Program-made: the position numbers and the translations under genes
DNA from: Algoriphagus terrigena DSM 22685
GTDB lineage: Bacteria > Bacteroidota > Bacteroidia > Cytophagales > Cyclobacteriaceae
Direction: 5' to 3'
DNA: 64,000 nucleotides
NCBI RefSeq assembly: GCF_000429445.1
Contig: NZ_AUBW01000010.1
Coordinates: 1 to 64,000 of the forward strand
Notes under the pieces: generated by a model
Database searches by the model: none
Told to the model about the DNA's origin: nothing
Seen by the model: only the letters and a program-made list of their open reading frames with translations
Part shown: positions 43,718-53,379 of the stretch, one piece after another
How the letters are laid out: every line of letters begins with the position of its first letter
Numbering within the stretch: position 1 is the first letter of the stretch

Positions 43718-43934
43718 CTGATTTCATGTAAGGTTGGTTTCCTGAGCAAAATACTAATTGTTGCCAAATGAAATAGAAAATAAGGTTGCGAACGGTAATC
43801 CTCATGAAAAGAGGCAAAACAAAAACTAACCGAGATTTTCTTTCATTTTTCAAACAATAAAATTCATTTTGAACCACTTTAATTGTCAGTTATTTAGAAT
43901 ATTCTTAATTTTTGTGACCAACCTCCAATTCAAA

Positions 43935-44921
43935 ATGAAAAAATTTTTAAAAGTAATCGGCTATCTCCTAGGGGCGGTAGTCATACTGGTGATCGGCGCA
44001 GTCGCCTTTCTCCAATTCGGGTTTCCAAAAGTGGATCCTGCCGAAGAAATCACCATCGAGTACACGCCTGACCGGATCGAGCGGGGCGCGTACCTCGCCA
44101 ACCACGTCACAGTCTGCATGGACTGCCACTCGACACGCGATTTTTCGTTGTTTTCAGGGCCAGTTGCCGAAGGAGCCTTGGGTGCTGGAGGGGAGAAATT
44201 TGATCAGTCGATTGGCTTGCCGGGAGTTTTTTATTCCAAGAACATTACCCCTCATGGCATCTCAGACTATACCGACGGGGAGCTCTATCGCCTGATCACC
44301 ACCGGCGTAACCAATGAGGGAAGACCGATATTTCCCCTTATGCCTTATCCTTCGTATGGCAAGATGGACTCGGAAGACATCTATGACATCATCGCTTACC
44401 TTCGTTCGTTGCCTGCGGTAGCTTCCGACATTCCGGACTCCAAAGCCGATTTCCCGGTCAATCTGATCATGAGGACCATGCCTCAGAATGCAGAGATGAC
44501 CAAAAAACCATCCCCAGCAGATCAGGTAGCCTACGGTGCATATTTGATCAATGCTTCCGGATGCAAAGAATGCCACACACAAGTCAGCCCTCAAGGCGTG
44601 ATTATGCCGGAAGTGGCCTATGCCGGAGGAAGAAGCTTTCCGTTTCCAGGCGGTGCGATAGTCAGTTCAGCGAATCTTACCCAATGTCCCGACACCGGAA
44701 TCGGCAATTGGGATGAAGCTACTTTCGTATCCAAATTCAAGCAATACGCAGATTCAGGCTACGTCAATCCAAAAGTAGCTCCCGGAGAATACAACACGAT
44801 CATGCCTTGGACGATGTATGCGGGGATGAAGGAAGAAGACCTGAAGGCAATCTTCGCCTATCTGAAAACTGTAGAGCCCATAACCAATCAGGTAGTGAAG
44901 TTCACCCCATCAAGCGAATAA
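43935..44921 (+). CDS. Membrane-anchored dihaem cytochrome c
   Basis: A 328-residue protein (start 43935) with an N-terminal anchor helix (FLKVIGYLLGAVVILVIGAV). Two haem sites are visible, VCMDCHSTRDF in the first domain and GCKECHTQVSP in the second, with distal Met candidates in LMPYPSYG and IMPWTMYAG. The architecture resembles the cytochrome subunits that serve periplasmic sugar or alcohol dehydrogenases. It may therefore accept electrons from the GMC or PQQ-like dehydrogenases in this window, although it is encoded separately. It is followed by a strong terminator at 44947. Confidence 0.93.
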   Translation: MKKFLKVIGYLLGAVVILVIGAVAFLQFGFPKVDPAEEITIEYTPDRIERGAYLANHVTVCMDCHSTRDFSLFSGPVAEGALGAGGEKFDQSIGLPGVFYSKNITPHGISDYTDGELYRLITTGVTNEGRPIFPLMPYPSYGKMDSEDIYDIIAYLRSLPAVASDIPDSKADFPVNLIMRTMPQNAEMTKKPSPADQVAYGAYLINASGCKECHTQVSPQGVIMPEVAYAGGRSFPFPGGAIVSSANLTQCPDTGIGNWDEATFVSKFKQYADSGYVNPKVAPGEYNTIMPWTMYAGMKEEDLKAIFAYLKTVEPITNQVVKFTPSSE

Positions 44922-44946
44922 GCTATTTCGATGTACTCATGATTGA

Positions 44947-44979
44947 GCGGCCTCACTATCTGTGAGGCCGTTTTTTTTT
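44947..44979 (+). terminator. Rho-independent terminator after cytochrome c
   Basis: A perfect 9-bp stem (CGGCCTCAC/GTGAGGCCG) with loop TATCT is followed by nine T, 26 bp after the stop. Confidence 0.92.
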
Positions 44980-45107
44980 ACTGGATATTTTTCAAAATCC
45001 CCACACTGCCCAATTATCCACGAATGATGCTATTTTAGTAGCAAGCGGGGCTAGCCCATTTTCGGAATCTTCCCGTAGCCCTCCGTTTCTATGTCAAGCC
45101 GATTTCT

Positions 45108-46781
45108 ATGAATCCATCCCGAAGGAAATTTATCGCCCAACTCGGCACGCTGAGTGCAGGCGCAGGACTTGCTGACTTGGCTGTTGCTTCGTCAGACAAG
45201 TTGAGATTTCCCGAAAAGGCTCCGGCTTCTTTCACGCTCAGCATCCTTCAGACCACCGATGTGCATTGTCAGATCCATGCGCATGATGAATTATTTTGGG
45301 AGGATGGAGCTGCCGTATTTCGAAAAACCGGTGGCTATTCCAATCTGAAAACTTTTCTCGATCAGGAAAGGGCGAAGATGGATCACAGCTTCTTGATTGA
45401 TACAGGAGACATGTTTCAAGGATCTGAGCTGTCGGTCAAAACCACCGGAGAGGCGATGGTTCCTATCTTGAATGCCCTGGACTACGACCTTTATCTTCCC
45501 GGAAACTGGGAGGTGGTCTACTACAAAAAAACCATGCAGCACCTCTTGGGGTCTTTGACTGCTCCGAAGGTTTGCGCCAACATGTATCACGACGCAAGAG
45601 ATGGAAACAAAGGAGAACTGATCTTTCCACCTTACCATATCTGGACGGTGAATGGGGTTAAAATAGCATTTCTCGGCTACACAGATCACCTCGTCCCACT
45701 GCGGCAATCGCCAAATTACAGCAAAGGAATCTTCTACACCAAGCCAGAAGAAAACCTGGCGCATTATGTAGATATCCTGAAAAATCAGGAAAAGTGCGCC
45801 TTTATCGCACTCATCGCCCACATCGGCCTTTCGCAGCAAATCCACTTGGCGAATCTCCCCGCTTGTGAGGGCGTCGACTACATCCTGGGCGGAGACACCC
45901 ACGAGCGTGTTCGCAAACCGATCCAGGCCAAGTACGCAAAAGTCGTGGAACCCGGCGCATTCGGTTCCTTTGTAGGAAAATTGGAACTCAAGATTGAAAA
46001 CGGCAAGGTCATCGGCGACTCCTACGAACTGATGGAAGTGGATGCCGCCAAATACCCGGAATCTCCTGAAATGAAGCAACTGATTTCGCAGAACGAAGGA
46101 CCCTATCTGGAAGATATTCAGCGAGTCGCCGGATACAGCACCATTCCACTATACCGGTATTTTGTAATAGAAAACACGATCGATACGATGATTTTGGATG
46201 CCATCAGCTGGCAAATGCCGGAGGTAGACATTGTGCTTTCCAATGGATTCCGTTTTTGCCCGCCACGATCTACCCCGGACGAGACTGGCAATATTCCGAT
46301 CACCAACGGTTTCATCTTCGATATGCTACCCGTGGATTCCTTTATTCGGACAGGAAAAGTGAGCGGAAAACAACTGCAGGACTGGTTGGAGAAAGAACTC
46401 CACAACGTCTTCGCTGCCGATGCTTCCCAGCGGTTTGGCGGCTGGATGATCAAGTTCAAAGGCATGGAATTGAAGTTCAACGCTTTTGGGAAAAATGGAA
46501 AAAGAGTACAGTCGATCCTGGTCCACGGGCGACCTCTAGACCCGAAGAAAGTGTATCAGATCTGTGCCTGTGAGCGCGATGGCGATCCCGACGATATGCT
46601 TTGTCGGATCCGCGGAGTGAAGGACACGGAGAACACGCCGTTTACGCTGCACAATGCGATGAAGAATTACCTTGCCGAAAACTCACCCGTGACACCAACC
46701 CCTCCACAATCCTCCATTGCGCTGGACGCCCCCGCGACGCTTCTGACACAGGTGAGCGGAGTGGACTATGAGTTTAGATAG
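45108..46781 (+). CDS. Tat-exported 5'-nucleotidase/SoxB-like metallophosphatase
   Basis: A 557-residue protein with a twin-arginine signal (PSRRKFIAQLGTLSAGAGLA). The N-terminal metallophosphatase domain has LQTTDVHCQI (Asp, His), IDTGDMFQGS (Asp), LPGNWEVVY where most 5'-nucleotidases have GNHE, IALIAHIGLS (His) and GGDTHERV (His). The C-terminal 5'-nucleotidase domain (about 340-540) includes LDAISWQMPEVDIVLSNGFR. GNWE in place of GNHE resembles SoxB-type thiosulfohydrolases more than UshA-like enzymes. No other sox genes are near, so the substrate is open. It is monocistronic, after the cytochrome terminator. Confidence 0.88.
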   Translation: MNPSRRKFIAQLGTLSAGAGLADLAVASSDKLRFPEKAPASFTLSILQTTDVHCQIHAHDELFWEDGAAVFRKTGGYSNLKTFLDQERAKMDHSFLIDTGDMFQGSELSVKTTGEAMVPILNALDYDLYLPGNWEVVYYKKTMQHLLGSLTAPKVCANMYHDARDGNKGELIFPPYHIWTVNGVKIAFLGYTDHLVPLRQSPNYSKGIFYTKPEENLAHYVDILKNQEKCAFIALIAHIGLSQQIHLANLPACEGVDYILGGDTHERVRKPIQAKYAKVVEPGAFGSFVGKLELKIENGKVIGDSYELMEVDAAKYPESPEMKQLISQNEGPYLEDIQRVAGYSTIPLYRYFVIENTIDTMILDAISWQMPEVDIVLSNGFRFCPPRSTPDETGNIPITNGFIFDMLPVDSFIRTGKVSGKQLQDWLEKELHNVFAADASQRFGGWMIKFKGMELKFNAFGKNGKRVQSILVHGRPLDPKKVYQICACERDGDPDDMLCRIRGVKDTENTPFTLHNAMKNYLAENSPVTPTPPQSSIALDAPATLLTQVSGVDYEFR

Positions 46782-46973
46782 CTGATCAGGCCCCTTGGAT
46801 TGTTTAAAATCTGAATTTCTTTGGTCTTCCGCTACGGTCTTCGGAACCTTTTCGACGCCGATATTCGATGTCGGCCGAGTTGCTACAACTATGAATCAAT
46901 CCCCCTCATTCCTTTCCTGCCGATTTCTGCCTAGTTTAGCTCCTCCAAGCGTTTTCACCGAAACCCCAAAGCA

Positions 46974-47642
46974 ATGAGCAGAAAATACCTCCAAATTGGT
47001 CTTATCCCTTTAACGCTTTTTGCCTTTTCCTGCACGCCAAAAGCCACTTTTCGAATCATCGACAAGCCGATCACCTGGAACGCCGAACGCGAAGCTCTTT
47101 CCCTCCAATACCTTAAAGACCGGCACGGCTTGGAACAAACTACGGCTACCATCCAGCCACAAATGGTCGTGGTTCACTGGACGGCGATCAACAGCATCGA
47201 GGTGACGCATGACGTGTTCAATCCTCCGGTTTTGGGTGGGCGTGCCGACCTGACCGGAGCAAGCAATCTGAACGTCTCCAGCCAGTTTCTCATCGACCGG
47301 GACGGGACTATTTTCAGGCTTTTACCGGATACCACCCTCGCTCGGCACGTGATTGGCTTAAACTATCTGGCCATCGGCGTCGAAAACATCGGCAGCGATG
47401 ACATGCCACTGACCAAAGCCCAGCTCAAAGCCAATGAACAACTCGTCAGATACCTCAAGAGAAAATACCCCATCGACTATGTGATCGGGCATCACGAGTA
47501 CCAAAACTTCCAGAAAACCGACTTGTGGAAGGAAACAGATCCCAACTATCGAACTGTCAAAAGCGATCCTGGGGACAAATTCATGAACAAACTGAGAAAA
47601 AATCTTGTCGACCTCAACCTCAAACCTGTACCCAAGCTTTAA
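46974..47642 (+). CDS. N-acetylmuramoyl-L-alanine amidase (Amidase_2) lipoprotein
   Basis: A 222-residue lipoprotein (LTLFAFSC lipobox, Cys20). It carries an amidase-2/PGRP fold with zinc ligands in VVVHWTAINS (His), VIGHHEYQ (His) and TVKSDPGDKF (Asp), so the catalytic site is complete. It should cut the bond between muramic acid and L-Ala in the periplasm, releasing stem peptides and anhydro-disaccharides. It is the first gene of a five-gene run (amidase, GH10-like, GNAT, permease, NagZ), with 7 bp to the next start. Confidence 0.92.
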   Translation: MSRKYLQIGLIPLTLFAFSCTPKATFRIIDKPITWNAEREALSLQYLKDRHGLEQTTATIQPQMVVVHWTAINSIEVTHDVFNPPVLGGRADLTGASNLNVSSQFLIDRDGTIFRLLPDTTLARHVIGLNYLAIGVENIGSDDMPLTKAQLKANEQLVRYLKRKYPIDYVIGHHEYQNFQKTDLWKETDPNYRTVKSDPGDKFMNKLRKNLVDLNLKPVPKL

Positions 47643-47649
47643 TTCCCTT

Positions 47650-49320
47650 ATGCGTTTCCAATTACAGTTTTCCATTTGGATCATTTGCTCAGTCTTGTTT
47701 TTTGCTTCCTGTAAGTCCCAAAAACCAGTTCCCGTTCAGAAGCCAACTCCTCAGCAGCCGAGTACTACTACCAAACCGACAACCCCGGCAAATCAGAATA
47801 CTCCTCCCAAAACCGCCGAAACACTTCCTCCAAAAACCACACAACCGTCTCTTGCTCTCAAGCCGCTCAGCTACCAGATGCCGGATATTCCCCGGGAATT
47901 TCGCGGAGTTTGGATCGCCACCGTCGCCAATATCGACTGGCCGATTTCCTCCACGGATCCCTGGGAAAAGCAAAAACAGGAATTTGTCAGGCTCTTGGAC
48001 TATTATAAAAAAAACAACTTCAATGCGGTTATCGTCCAAGTACGGACTGCGGGAGATGCCTTCTATCCGAGCAATCTGGCTCCCTGGTCCAAATACCTGA
48101 CCGGAAAGCAGGGCAAAGCTCCCGCTACCGCCGAAAACCCGCTCACTTGGATGATCAAGGAAGCACACGACCGCGGGCTGGAGTTTCATGCATGGCTCAA
48201 TCCCTATCGGGCCACGATGACCCTCAACACCGAGGAATTAAGTCCCGAGCATGACTTCAACAAGCACCGCAACTGGATGCTGAAGTACGGAAGCAAATGG
48301 TACTACGATCCGGCACTTCCTGAAGTAAAAGCTCACCTGCTCGCCGTGATCTCGGAGATCGTGGACAATTATGACGTGGACGCGATACACTTTGACGACT
48401 ATTTCTACCCATACAAAGAGCCGAAACTGGATTTCCCCGACAAAGCCTCCTACGACAAATACAAAAAACCGGGGCAAAGCCGGGACGACTGGAGAAGACA
48501 GAACGTCAATGACCTGATCTATGCCCTGAACCAGACGATCAAAAGCCGCAAGCCTTGGGTTCAGTTTGGTATTTCACCCTTTGGAGTCTGGAGAAATCAA
48601 AGCAAAGACCCGAAAGGCTCTCCTACGCAAGCGGGCCAAACCAACTACGATGACCTCTATGCGGATGTCCTTCTTTGGATGAAAAACGACTGGATCGACT
48701 ACCTGGTGCCCCAGCTCTACTGGAGCATGGAGCACCGCCTCGCCTCCCACCGCATGCTCGCCGACTGGTGGTCCAACAACAGCTACGGCACCAACGTCTA
48801 CATCGGCAACGGCCCCTACAAGATCCGGGATGATTCGGACGCTGCCTGGAAAAACCCATCAGAGCTCAACACCCAGATCAACTACGCTCGAACCCTGCCC
48901 CAGATCCAGGGAAATGCCTTTTTCTCGGCAAAGTCGCTCTACACCAAAAATCAGGACATCGCGGACCTGCTCAGCAGAGATGTCTACAATCAACCGACGC
49001 TTCCGCCTTCCTTTGAGCCCAAAACCCAGTCCACAATCGAGATCCCAGTCGTCTTTGACGTGAAGACAAACGCCGAAAAGACCCAGATCAGCTTGGAAAA
49101 GCCGATTGATCCCGCGATCCGCTACGCAATGGTACAGGGGGGAAATGATCTGTCCACGCTACAAGACCAGACTATCCACACCGCTTGGGTAGGTGGCTCA
49201 AGAGTGCGATATTTAGAAGTGCCGAGCCTGAACACCGACTATCTTGCCGTCCGATGGATTGACCACTACGGCAGGATTGTGCAGACTCAGGTATTCCAAA
49301 CACCAAAAAACTCCCGCTAA
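47650..49320 (+). CDS. GH10-like (GHL10/YngK-type) glycoside hydrolase lipoprotein
   Basis: A 556-residue lipoprotein (start 47650; lipobox VLFFASC). A low-complexity Pro/Thr/Gln linker (about 25-75) leads to a TIM barrel typical of the family-10-like hydrolases: REFRGVWIATVANIDWP, FNAVIVQVRTAGDAFYPS, FHAWLNPYRAT, DAIHFDDYFYPY and FGISPFGVW. The family is found with cell-wall genes, and its substrate is thought to be peptidoglycan-related glycan. A C-terminal beta-sandwich (about 470-556) follows. Its stop overlaps the next start by one base, giving tight coupling. Confidence 0.9.
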   Translation: MRFQLQFSIWIICSVLFFASCKSQKPVPVQKPTPQQPSTTTKPTTPANQNTPPKTAETLPPKTTQPSLALKPLSYQMPDIPREFRGVWIATVANIDWPISSTDPWEKQKQEFVRLLDYYKKNNFNAVIVQVRTAGDAFYPSNLAPWSKYLTGKQGKAPATAENPLTWMIKEAHDRGLEFHAWLNPYRATMTLNTEELSPEHDFNKHRNWMLKYGSKWYYDPALPEVKAHLLAVISEIVDNYDVDAIHFDDYFYPYKEPKLDFPDKASYDKYKKPGQSRDDWRRQNVNDLIYALNQTIKSRKPWVQFGISPFGVWRNQSKDPKGSPTQAGQTNYDDLYADVLLWMKNDWIDYLVPQLYWSMEHRLASHRMLADWWSNNSYGTNVYIGNGPYKIRDDSDAAWKNPSELNTQINYARTLPQIQGNAFFSAKSLYTKNQDIADLLSRDVYNQPTLPPSFEPKTQSTIEIPVVFDVKTNAEKTQISLEKPIDPAIRYAMVQGGNDLSTLQDQTIHTAWVGGSRVRYLEVPSLNTDYLAVRWIDHYGRIVQTQVFQTPKNSR

Positions 49321-49799
49321 TGAAAGACATGCTCGTTCGCCTTTTGGAGCTCCCGGACTTTTCTGATGTAGAAAAGAAACTGCTGGAAAAAGAGAAAATC
49401 GTTTTTCGCAGGGCCATTGCTCCCGAAAAACTCCTCGTGGCGGACTGGGTGATGGAGCAGTTTGGAGAATATTGGAAATCCGAAGTAGAAGTGGCCTTTT
49501 CCCGGCAGCCTGTTTCGGTTTGGCTGGCGCAAAGGGGAAATCAGATCTTGGGCTTTGCCTGCTATGAAAGTACCGCCCGTAACTTTTTTGGTCCGACGGG
49601 CACCTTGGAGTCCGAGCGGGGAAAAGGAATCGGCAAAGTCCTCCTGATCAAATCACTGGAATCCCTTCGAGAGATGGGCTATGCCTACGCCATCATCGGC
49701 GGCGTCGGACCAGCCGAATTCTATGAAAAAACGGTTGGTGCCAAAGCCATCGACGGCTCCGAGGTCAGCGTATACCAGCATCTTCTGAGAAAAAAATGA
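49320..49799 (+). CDS. GNAT acetyltransferase in muropeptide operon
   Basis: A 159-residue cytosolic enzyme with the acetyl-CoA motif ESERGKGIGKVLLIKSLESL and a C-terminal IIGGVGPAEFYEKTVGAKAI. It is coupled on both sides: a one-base overlap with the GH10-like gene and a 4-bp ATGA overlap with the permease. This placement argues for a role with imported amino sugars or muropeptides, for instance N-acetylation of an amino-sugar product, but no direct evidence is in the sequence. Confidence 0.88.
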   Translation: MKDMLVRLLELPDFSDVEKKLLEKEKIVFRRAIAPEKLLVADWVMEQFGEYWKSEVEVAFSRQPVSVWLAQRGNQILGFACYESTARNFFGPTGTLESERGKGIGKVLLIKSLESLREMGYAYAIIGGVGPAEFYEKTVGAKAIDGSEVSVYQHLLRKK

Positions 49800-51061
49800 C
49801 CCAAAATAACACCAAAAACCCTTGGTTTTGGGTTCCTTCGCTGTATCTGACTGAGTCGATGCCCTACGTGGTCATCATCACTGTCTCGGTGATCATGTAC
49901 AAAAACCTCGGCATCTCCAATGCCGACATCGGTCTTTACACCTCATTTCTGTATTTGCCGTGGGTCATCAAACCTATCTGGAGCCCGATTCTGGAGCTTT
50001 TCGGAAATAAGAAAAAGTGGTTTCTGAGTATGCAGCTTATCCTTTCCCTGGTCTTTCTGGGAGTGGGGTTGACGACCGGCACGGATCAGTTTTTTGTAGT
50101 CACGCTGGCTTTCTTTTGGATGGGAGCTTTTGCCTCCGCCACCAATGACATTGCTTCCGACGGCTTATACCTGATCGCACTGAAGCCCGATCAGCAAAGC
50201 TTTTTCGTAGGAATGCGCAGCACCTTCTATCGTGTGGGAATGATCACGGGGCAGGGTTTGATCGTGATCCTGGCTGGTTTCCTAGAGGAAAAATTTGGGA
50301 ATCCCACCCAAGCTTGGTCCTATACGATGATTGGAGTCGCCGGTCTGATGCTGATCCTGGCTGGACTGAATTTCCTGACCACCCCGAATATCCTGGAAGT
50401 TCGCAGCAAGCCCGAGGATCAACCAGCCTTCGGAAAGATCTTTGCGACCTTTTTTACCAAGAAAAACATCGGACTTTCGCTGGGGTTCGTACTGCTGTAT
50501 CGACTCGGGGAGTCTCAGTTGGTAAAGATGGCTTCGCCGTTTTTCCTGGACGAAAGAGCAGAAGGCGGCTTGGGATTGAGTACGACGGAGGTTGGGTTTA
50601 TCTACGGCACTTTGGGGGTAATTGCTTTGCTGGCCGGAGGAATCCTGGGCGGGATCGCCATCTCCAGACATGGACTCGGCCGATGGATGATGCCGATGGC
50701 CTTTGCGATCAATGCGCCAAATATCGGCTATGTGTTCCTTTCCTGGCTGCAACCGGAAAGCATCAGTTTCGCGATGACCGTTGTGGTGATCGAGCAGTTT
50801 GGCTATGGATTTGGCTTTGCAGCTTATATGATCTTTCTGATTTTCTTGGCAGAGGGAGCGTTCAAAACCGCCCACTACGCACTGGCGACGGGTTTTATGG
50901 CGATGGGAATGATGCTGCCTGGCATGCTCAGCGGCTACGTGCAGCAATGGCTCGGCTATCCGGGCTTCTTCGTGTGGGTGGTGATCGCGACGATTCCTGG
51001 TTTCTTGATGGCGTATCTGGCGAAGTATCCAAGGGAGTTTGGGAAAAAATTAGAAGGCTAA
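49796..51061 (+). CDS. ampG: MFS permease, AmpG-like muropeptide importer
   Basis: A 421-residue inner-membrane protein with about 12 hydrophobic helices and the major facilitator layout. The N-terminus PWFWVPSLYLTESMPYVVII, and motifs such as SPILELFGNKKKWFLSMQLI and FFWMGAFASATNDIASDGLY, match the AmpG/PAT family, which imports anhydro-muropeptides by proton symport. Position between wall hydrolases and a NagZ-type enzyme supports that role. It starts within the GNAT stop (ATGA). The gap to NagZ (125 bp) is filled by a repeat. Confidence 0.88.
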   Translation: MTQNNTKNPWFWVPSLYLTESMPYVVIITVSVIMYKNLGISNADIGLYTSFLYLPWVIKPIWSPILELFGNKKKWFLSMQLILSLVFLGVGLTTGTDQFFVVTLAFFWMGAFASATNDIASDGLYLIALKPDQQSFFVGMRSTFYRVGMITGQGLIVILAGFLEEKFGNPTQAWSYTMIGVAGLMLILAGLNFLTTPNILEVRSKPEDQPAFGKIFATFFTKKNIGLSLGFVLLYRLGESQLVKMASPFFLDERAEGGLGLSTTEVGFIYGTLGVIALLAGGILGGIAISRHGLGRWMMPMAFAINAPNIGYVFLSWLQPESISFAMTVVVIEQFGYGFGFAAYMIFLIFLAEGAFKTAHYALATGFMAMGMMLPGMLSGYVQQWLGYPGFFVWVVIATIPGFLMAYLAKYPREFGKKLEG

Positions 51062-51069
51062 AGTCAGAA

Positions 51070-51175
51070 ATCTGAAACTTCGAAATTCGACGTTTAGTAT
51101 TCGGTGTTCATTATTAAAAAATCAAAAAGACCGAATATCGAACGTCGAATATTGAATGTCGAAGTACGGAAAGAA
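51070..51175. repeat. Imperfect inverted/tandem repeat between ampG and nagZ
   Basis: GAATATCGAACGTC and GAATATTGAATGTC form a tandem 14-bp pair at 51134-51161. Upstream, the inverted relative ATTCGACGTTTAGTATTCGG lies around an AT-rich core (ATTATTAAAAAATC). It is a dispersed-type intergenic repeat. It may separate or modulate expression of the last operon gene. Confidence 0.5.
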
Positions 51176-51186
51176 CGCACAATTAT

Positions 51187-52686
51187 ATGAATAAGAATCA
51201 AAAAATCGCCCAATGCTTCTCTCCTGCGGCTTTTATCCATGATTCAGAGGAAAATTATCGAGAGATCGAAAAGCTGATTCAGGAGCAGGAAATCGGCGGG
51301 TTGACTTTTTTCCACAGCCGTCATTCCGCTGCCGCCAACTTCGAAAAGCGGGCAGAAGTCTTGGATGTGGGCGGGACTTTTGAGAAACTGATCGGACTAA
51401 TCAACCGCTACCAAGCCATTTCCAAAATCCCGCTGCTGATCAGCATCGACGGGGAATACGGACTGGCGATGCGAGTAGAAAACACACCCCAATATCCCTT
51501 TGCAATTACCTTAGGAGCGCTGAAATCCGACGCTGAAACTTGGGTGGAGGAAGTCGGCTATCGCATGGGGGTAGACATGAAGCGATCCGGAATTCACTTG
51601 AATCTTGCGCCTTGTGCCGATGTCAACACCAATCCAAACAATCCCGTAATTGGCTATCGCTCTTTTGGAAAAGATGTGGAAGCAGTATCCAAGCTTTCTT
51701 TCGCAGCCTATTCCGGAATGAAAAAAGCAGGAATCGGAGCCTGTCTGAAGCATTTCCCCGGGCATGGAGATACCGCAACCGACTCTCACTTGGGTTTGCC
51801 GATCCTGCACAAAACCAAAGCCGAACTGAAAGCCGAAGAACTCTTCCCCTTCCAATACGGCATTGACCGGGGAGTAGAAATGATCATGGTTGGACACTTG
51901 GCTGTTCCTGCGTTGACCGGAGGAAAGGACGTTCCTGCCAGCATCAGTCGGGAATTGATCACTGATTTGCTGAAGGGTGAAATGGGTTTCAAAGGCCTCG
52001 TGATCTCGGACGCGCTGAATATGAAAGCCGTTGCGAACCTCTTTCCCGAACCCGGTGAACTCGAGTGGCAGGCTTTCCATGCCGGAAATGATATTCTTTG
52101 CTTTTCGGATCATGTCAAAGAAGGAATTGAAAAAATCGCGCAAAACGCCTCCGATGCCGAAGTCGATGTGGTTTTTGAAAAGGTGATGGACTTAAAAAAT
52201 CGCTTGGGCGTGATGGAGTTCCAGCCAATAGAAGTTCCGGCTTTCAATTGTGAAAGCCACTCCAGGCTTCAGTCGGAGTTGGCAGCGAACTACGTTTCCG
52301 TGATTTCAGGTGAGATCAATCCTGCTGAAATCCAAGCTCTGGCTCTGGCTGGAAAACTGGGTTATAGCGAGTTTTTTACCTCAACCCCCAGTCCTTTTTC
52401 AGAGAAATTGGATTTGACTTTTTCTCCGATAGATCAATCAGAAAAAGTGATCTTGGCTGTCTTTGTCCCCAGTCATAAGCCGCTGTATCAGTTTGGAATG
52501 GAACAGACTGTGCTGGATGAAATCAGTGTCTTGGCAAAAAGTAAAGCTTGTATTTTGATCCATTTTGGGAATCCTTTGGCACTAAAACATCTTGAAAATT
52601 TGAAAGATTTTGAAGCGGTGATCTGTGGGTATCAGGGATTTGAGGAAGTGCAGAGGGTAGCGGCTGATAGACTTTTTTCGAAATAA
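51187..52686 (+). CDS. nagZ: GH3 beta-N-acetylhexosaminidase, NagZ-like
   Basis: A 499-residue enzyme with no signal peptide, so cytosolic, as expected for processing imported muropeptides. The barrel contains the NagZ-specific loop KHFPGHGDTATDSH (188-201), which supplies the acid/base Asp199-His201, and nucleophile Asp275 in VISDALNMKAV. A C-terminal domain (about 340-499), found in longer Bacteroidota and Gram-positive forms, follows. It should remove GlcNAc from GlcNAc-anhMurNAc peptides brought in by the permease upstream. Confidence 0.93.
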   Translation: MNKNQKIAQCFSPAAFIHDSEENYREIEKLIQEQEIGGLTFFHSRHSAAANFEKRAEVLDVGGTFEKLIGLINRYQAISKIPLLISIDGEYGLAMRVENTPQYPFAITLGALKSDAETWVEEVGYRMGVDMKRSGIHLNLAPCADVNTNPNNPVIGYRSFGKDVEAVSKLSFAAYSGMKKAGIGACLKHFPGHGDTATDSHLGLPILHKTKAELKAEELFPFQYGIDRGVEMIMVGHLAVPALTGGKDVPASISRELITDLLKGEMGFKGLVISDALNMKAVANLFPEPGELEWQAFHAGNDILCFSDHVKEGIEKIAQNASDAEVDVVFEKVMDLKNRLGVMEFQPIEVPAFNCESHSRLQSELAANYVSVISGEINPAEIQALALAGKLGYSEFFTSTPSPFSEKLDLTFSPIDQSEKVILAVFVPSHKPLYQFGMEQTVLDEISVLAKSKACILIHFGNPLALKHLENLKDFEAVICGYQGFEEVQRVAADRLFSK

Positions 52687-52719
52687 TTCGTAGGTTGAAG
52701 TATGGACATTCACTGAAGC

Positions 52720-53202
52720 ATGACCCCAAGAATTGAAAAGTTGAACGAGAAGAAACTGATCGGCATGCGGTTGAGAATGAGTTTGTCAAACAATAGAACC
52801 GGTGAGCTTTGGAAAAGCTTTATCCCAAGAAAAAGAGAAATCCAAAACAACCTCACGGGTGACGTGATCTCCATGCAAGTGTATAGCCCAACCCACTTCG
52901 CAAACTTCGATCCAGCGACCGAATTTGAAAAATGGGCTACCGTTGAAGTCTCCGATTTTGAGATCATACCGAAAGAAATGGAAACCTTCCCCTTGACAGG
53001 CGGCATGTATGCTGTTTTTGATTACACAGGTCTCAGTAGCGACCCCGGTATCTTCCGATACATCTTTGGGACCTGGCTCCCAAAATCGGACTATAAGCTG
53101 GATGATCGACCGCACTTCGAGATCTTGGGGGCCAAATACAAAAACAACGATCCAGCCTCAGAGGAAGAAATCTGGATTCCGATTCGACCCAAGAGTGAAT
53201 AA
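52720..53202 (+). CDS. GyrI-like/AraC effector-binding domain protein
   Basis: A 160-residue cytosolic protein made of a single GyrI-like small-molecule binding domain (RIEKLNEKKLIGMRLRMSLS; TGGMYAVFDYTGL; IFRYIFGTWLPKSDYKLDDR; PHFEIL). No DNA-binding domain is attached, so it is a stand-alone binder or DNA-mimicking modulator rather than a full AraC/MerR regulator. It starts 33 bp after nagZ on the same strand and could be read through. The ligand is unknown. Confidence 0.87.
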   Translation: MTPRIEKLNEKKLIGMRLRMSLSNNRTGELWKSFIPRKREIQNNLTGDVISMQVYSPTHFANFDPATEFEKWATVEVSDFEIIPKEMETFPLTGGMYAVFDYTGLSSDPGIFRYIFGTWLPKSDYKLDDRPHFEILGAKYKNNDPASEEEIWIPIRPKSE

Positions 53203-53379
53203 GTCGCTGTGCAGCTTCTTGAGGTTTGCCTCCTCGCGATTCGATCAACGGACTTTCACTCAACTCCAAACAGATTGTATTCCGAGAATGAAAATCTCCT
53301 AACCTGCCTCAAATTGCTTCGATTTCTGTCGAGGATTTCGAAGCAGAATCGATAATTTGAAAGCCTAACGCGGTAACCC

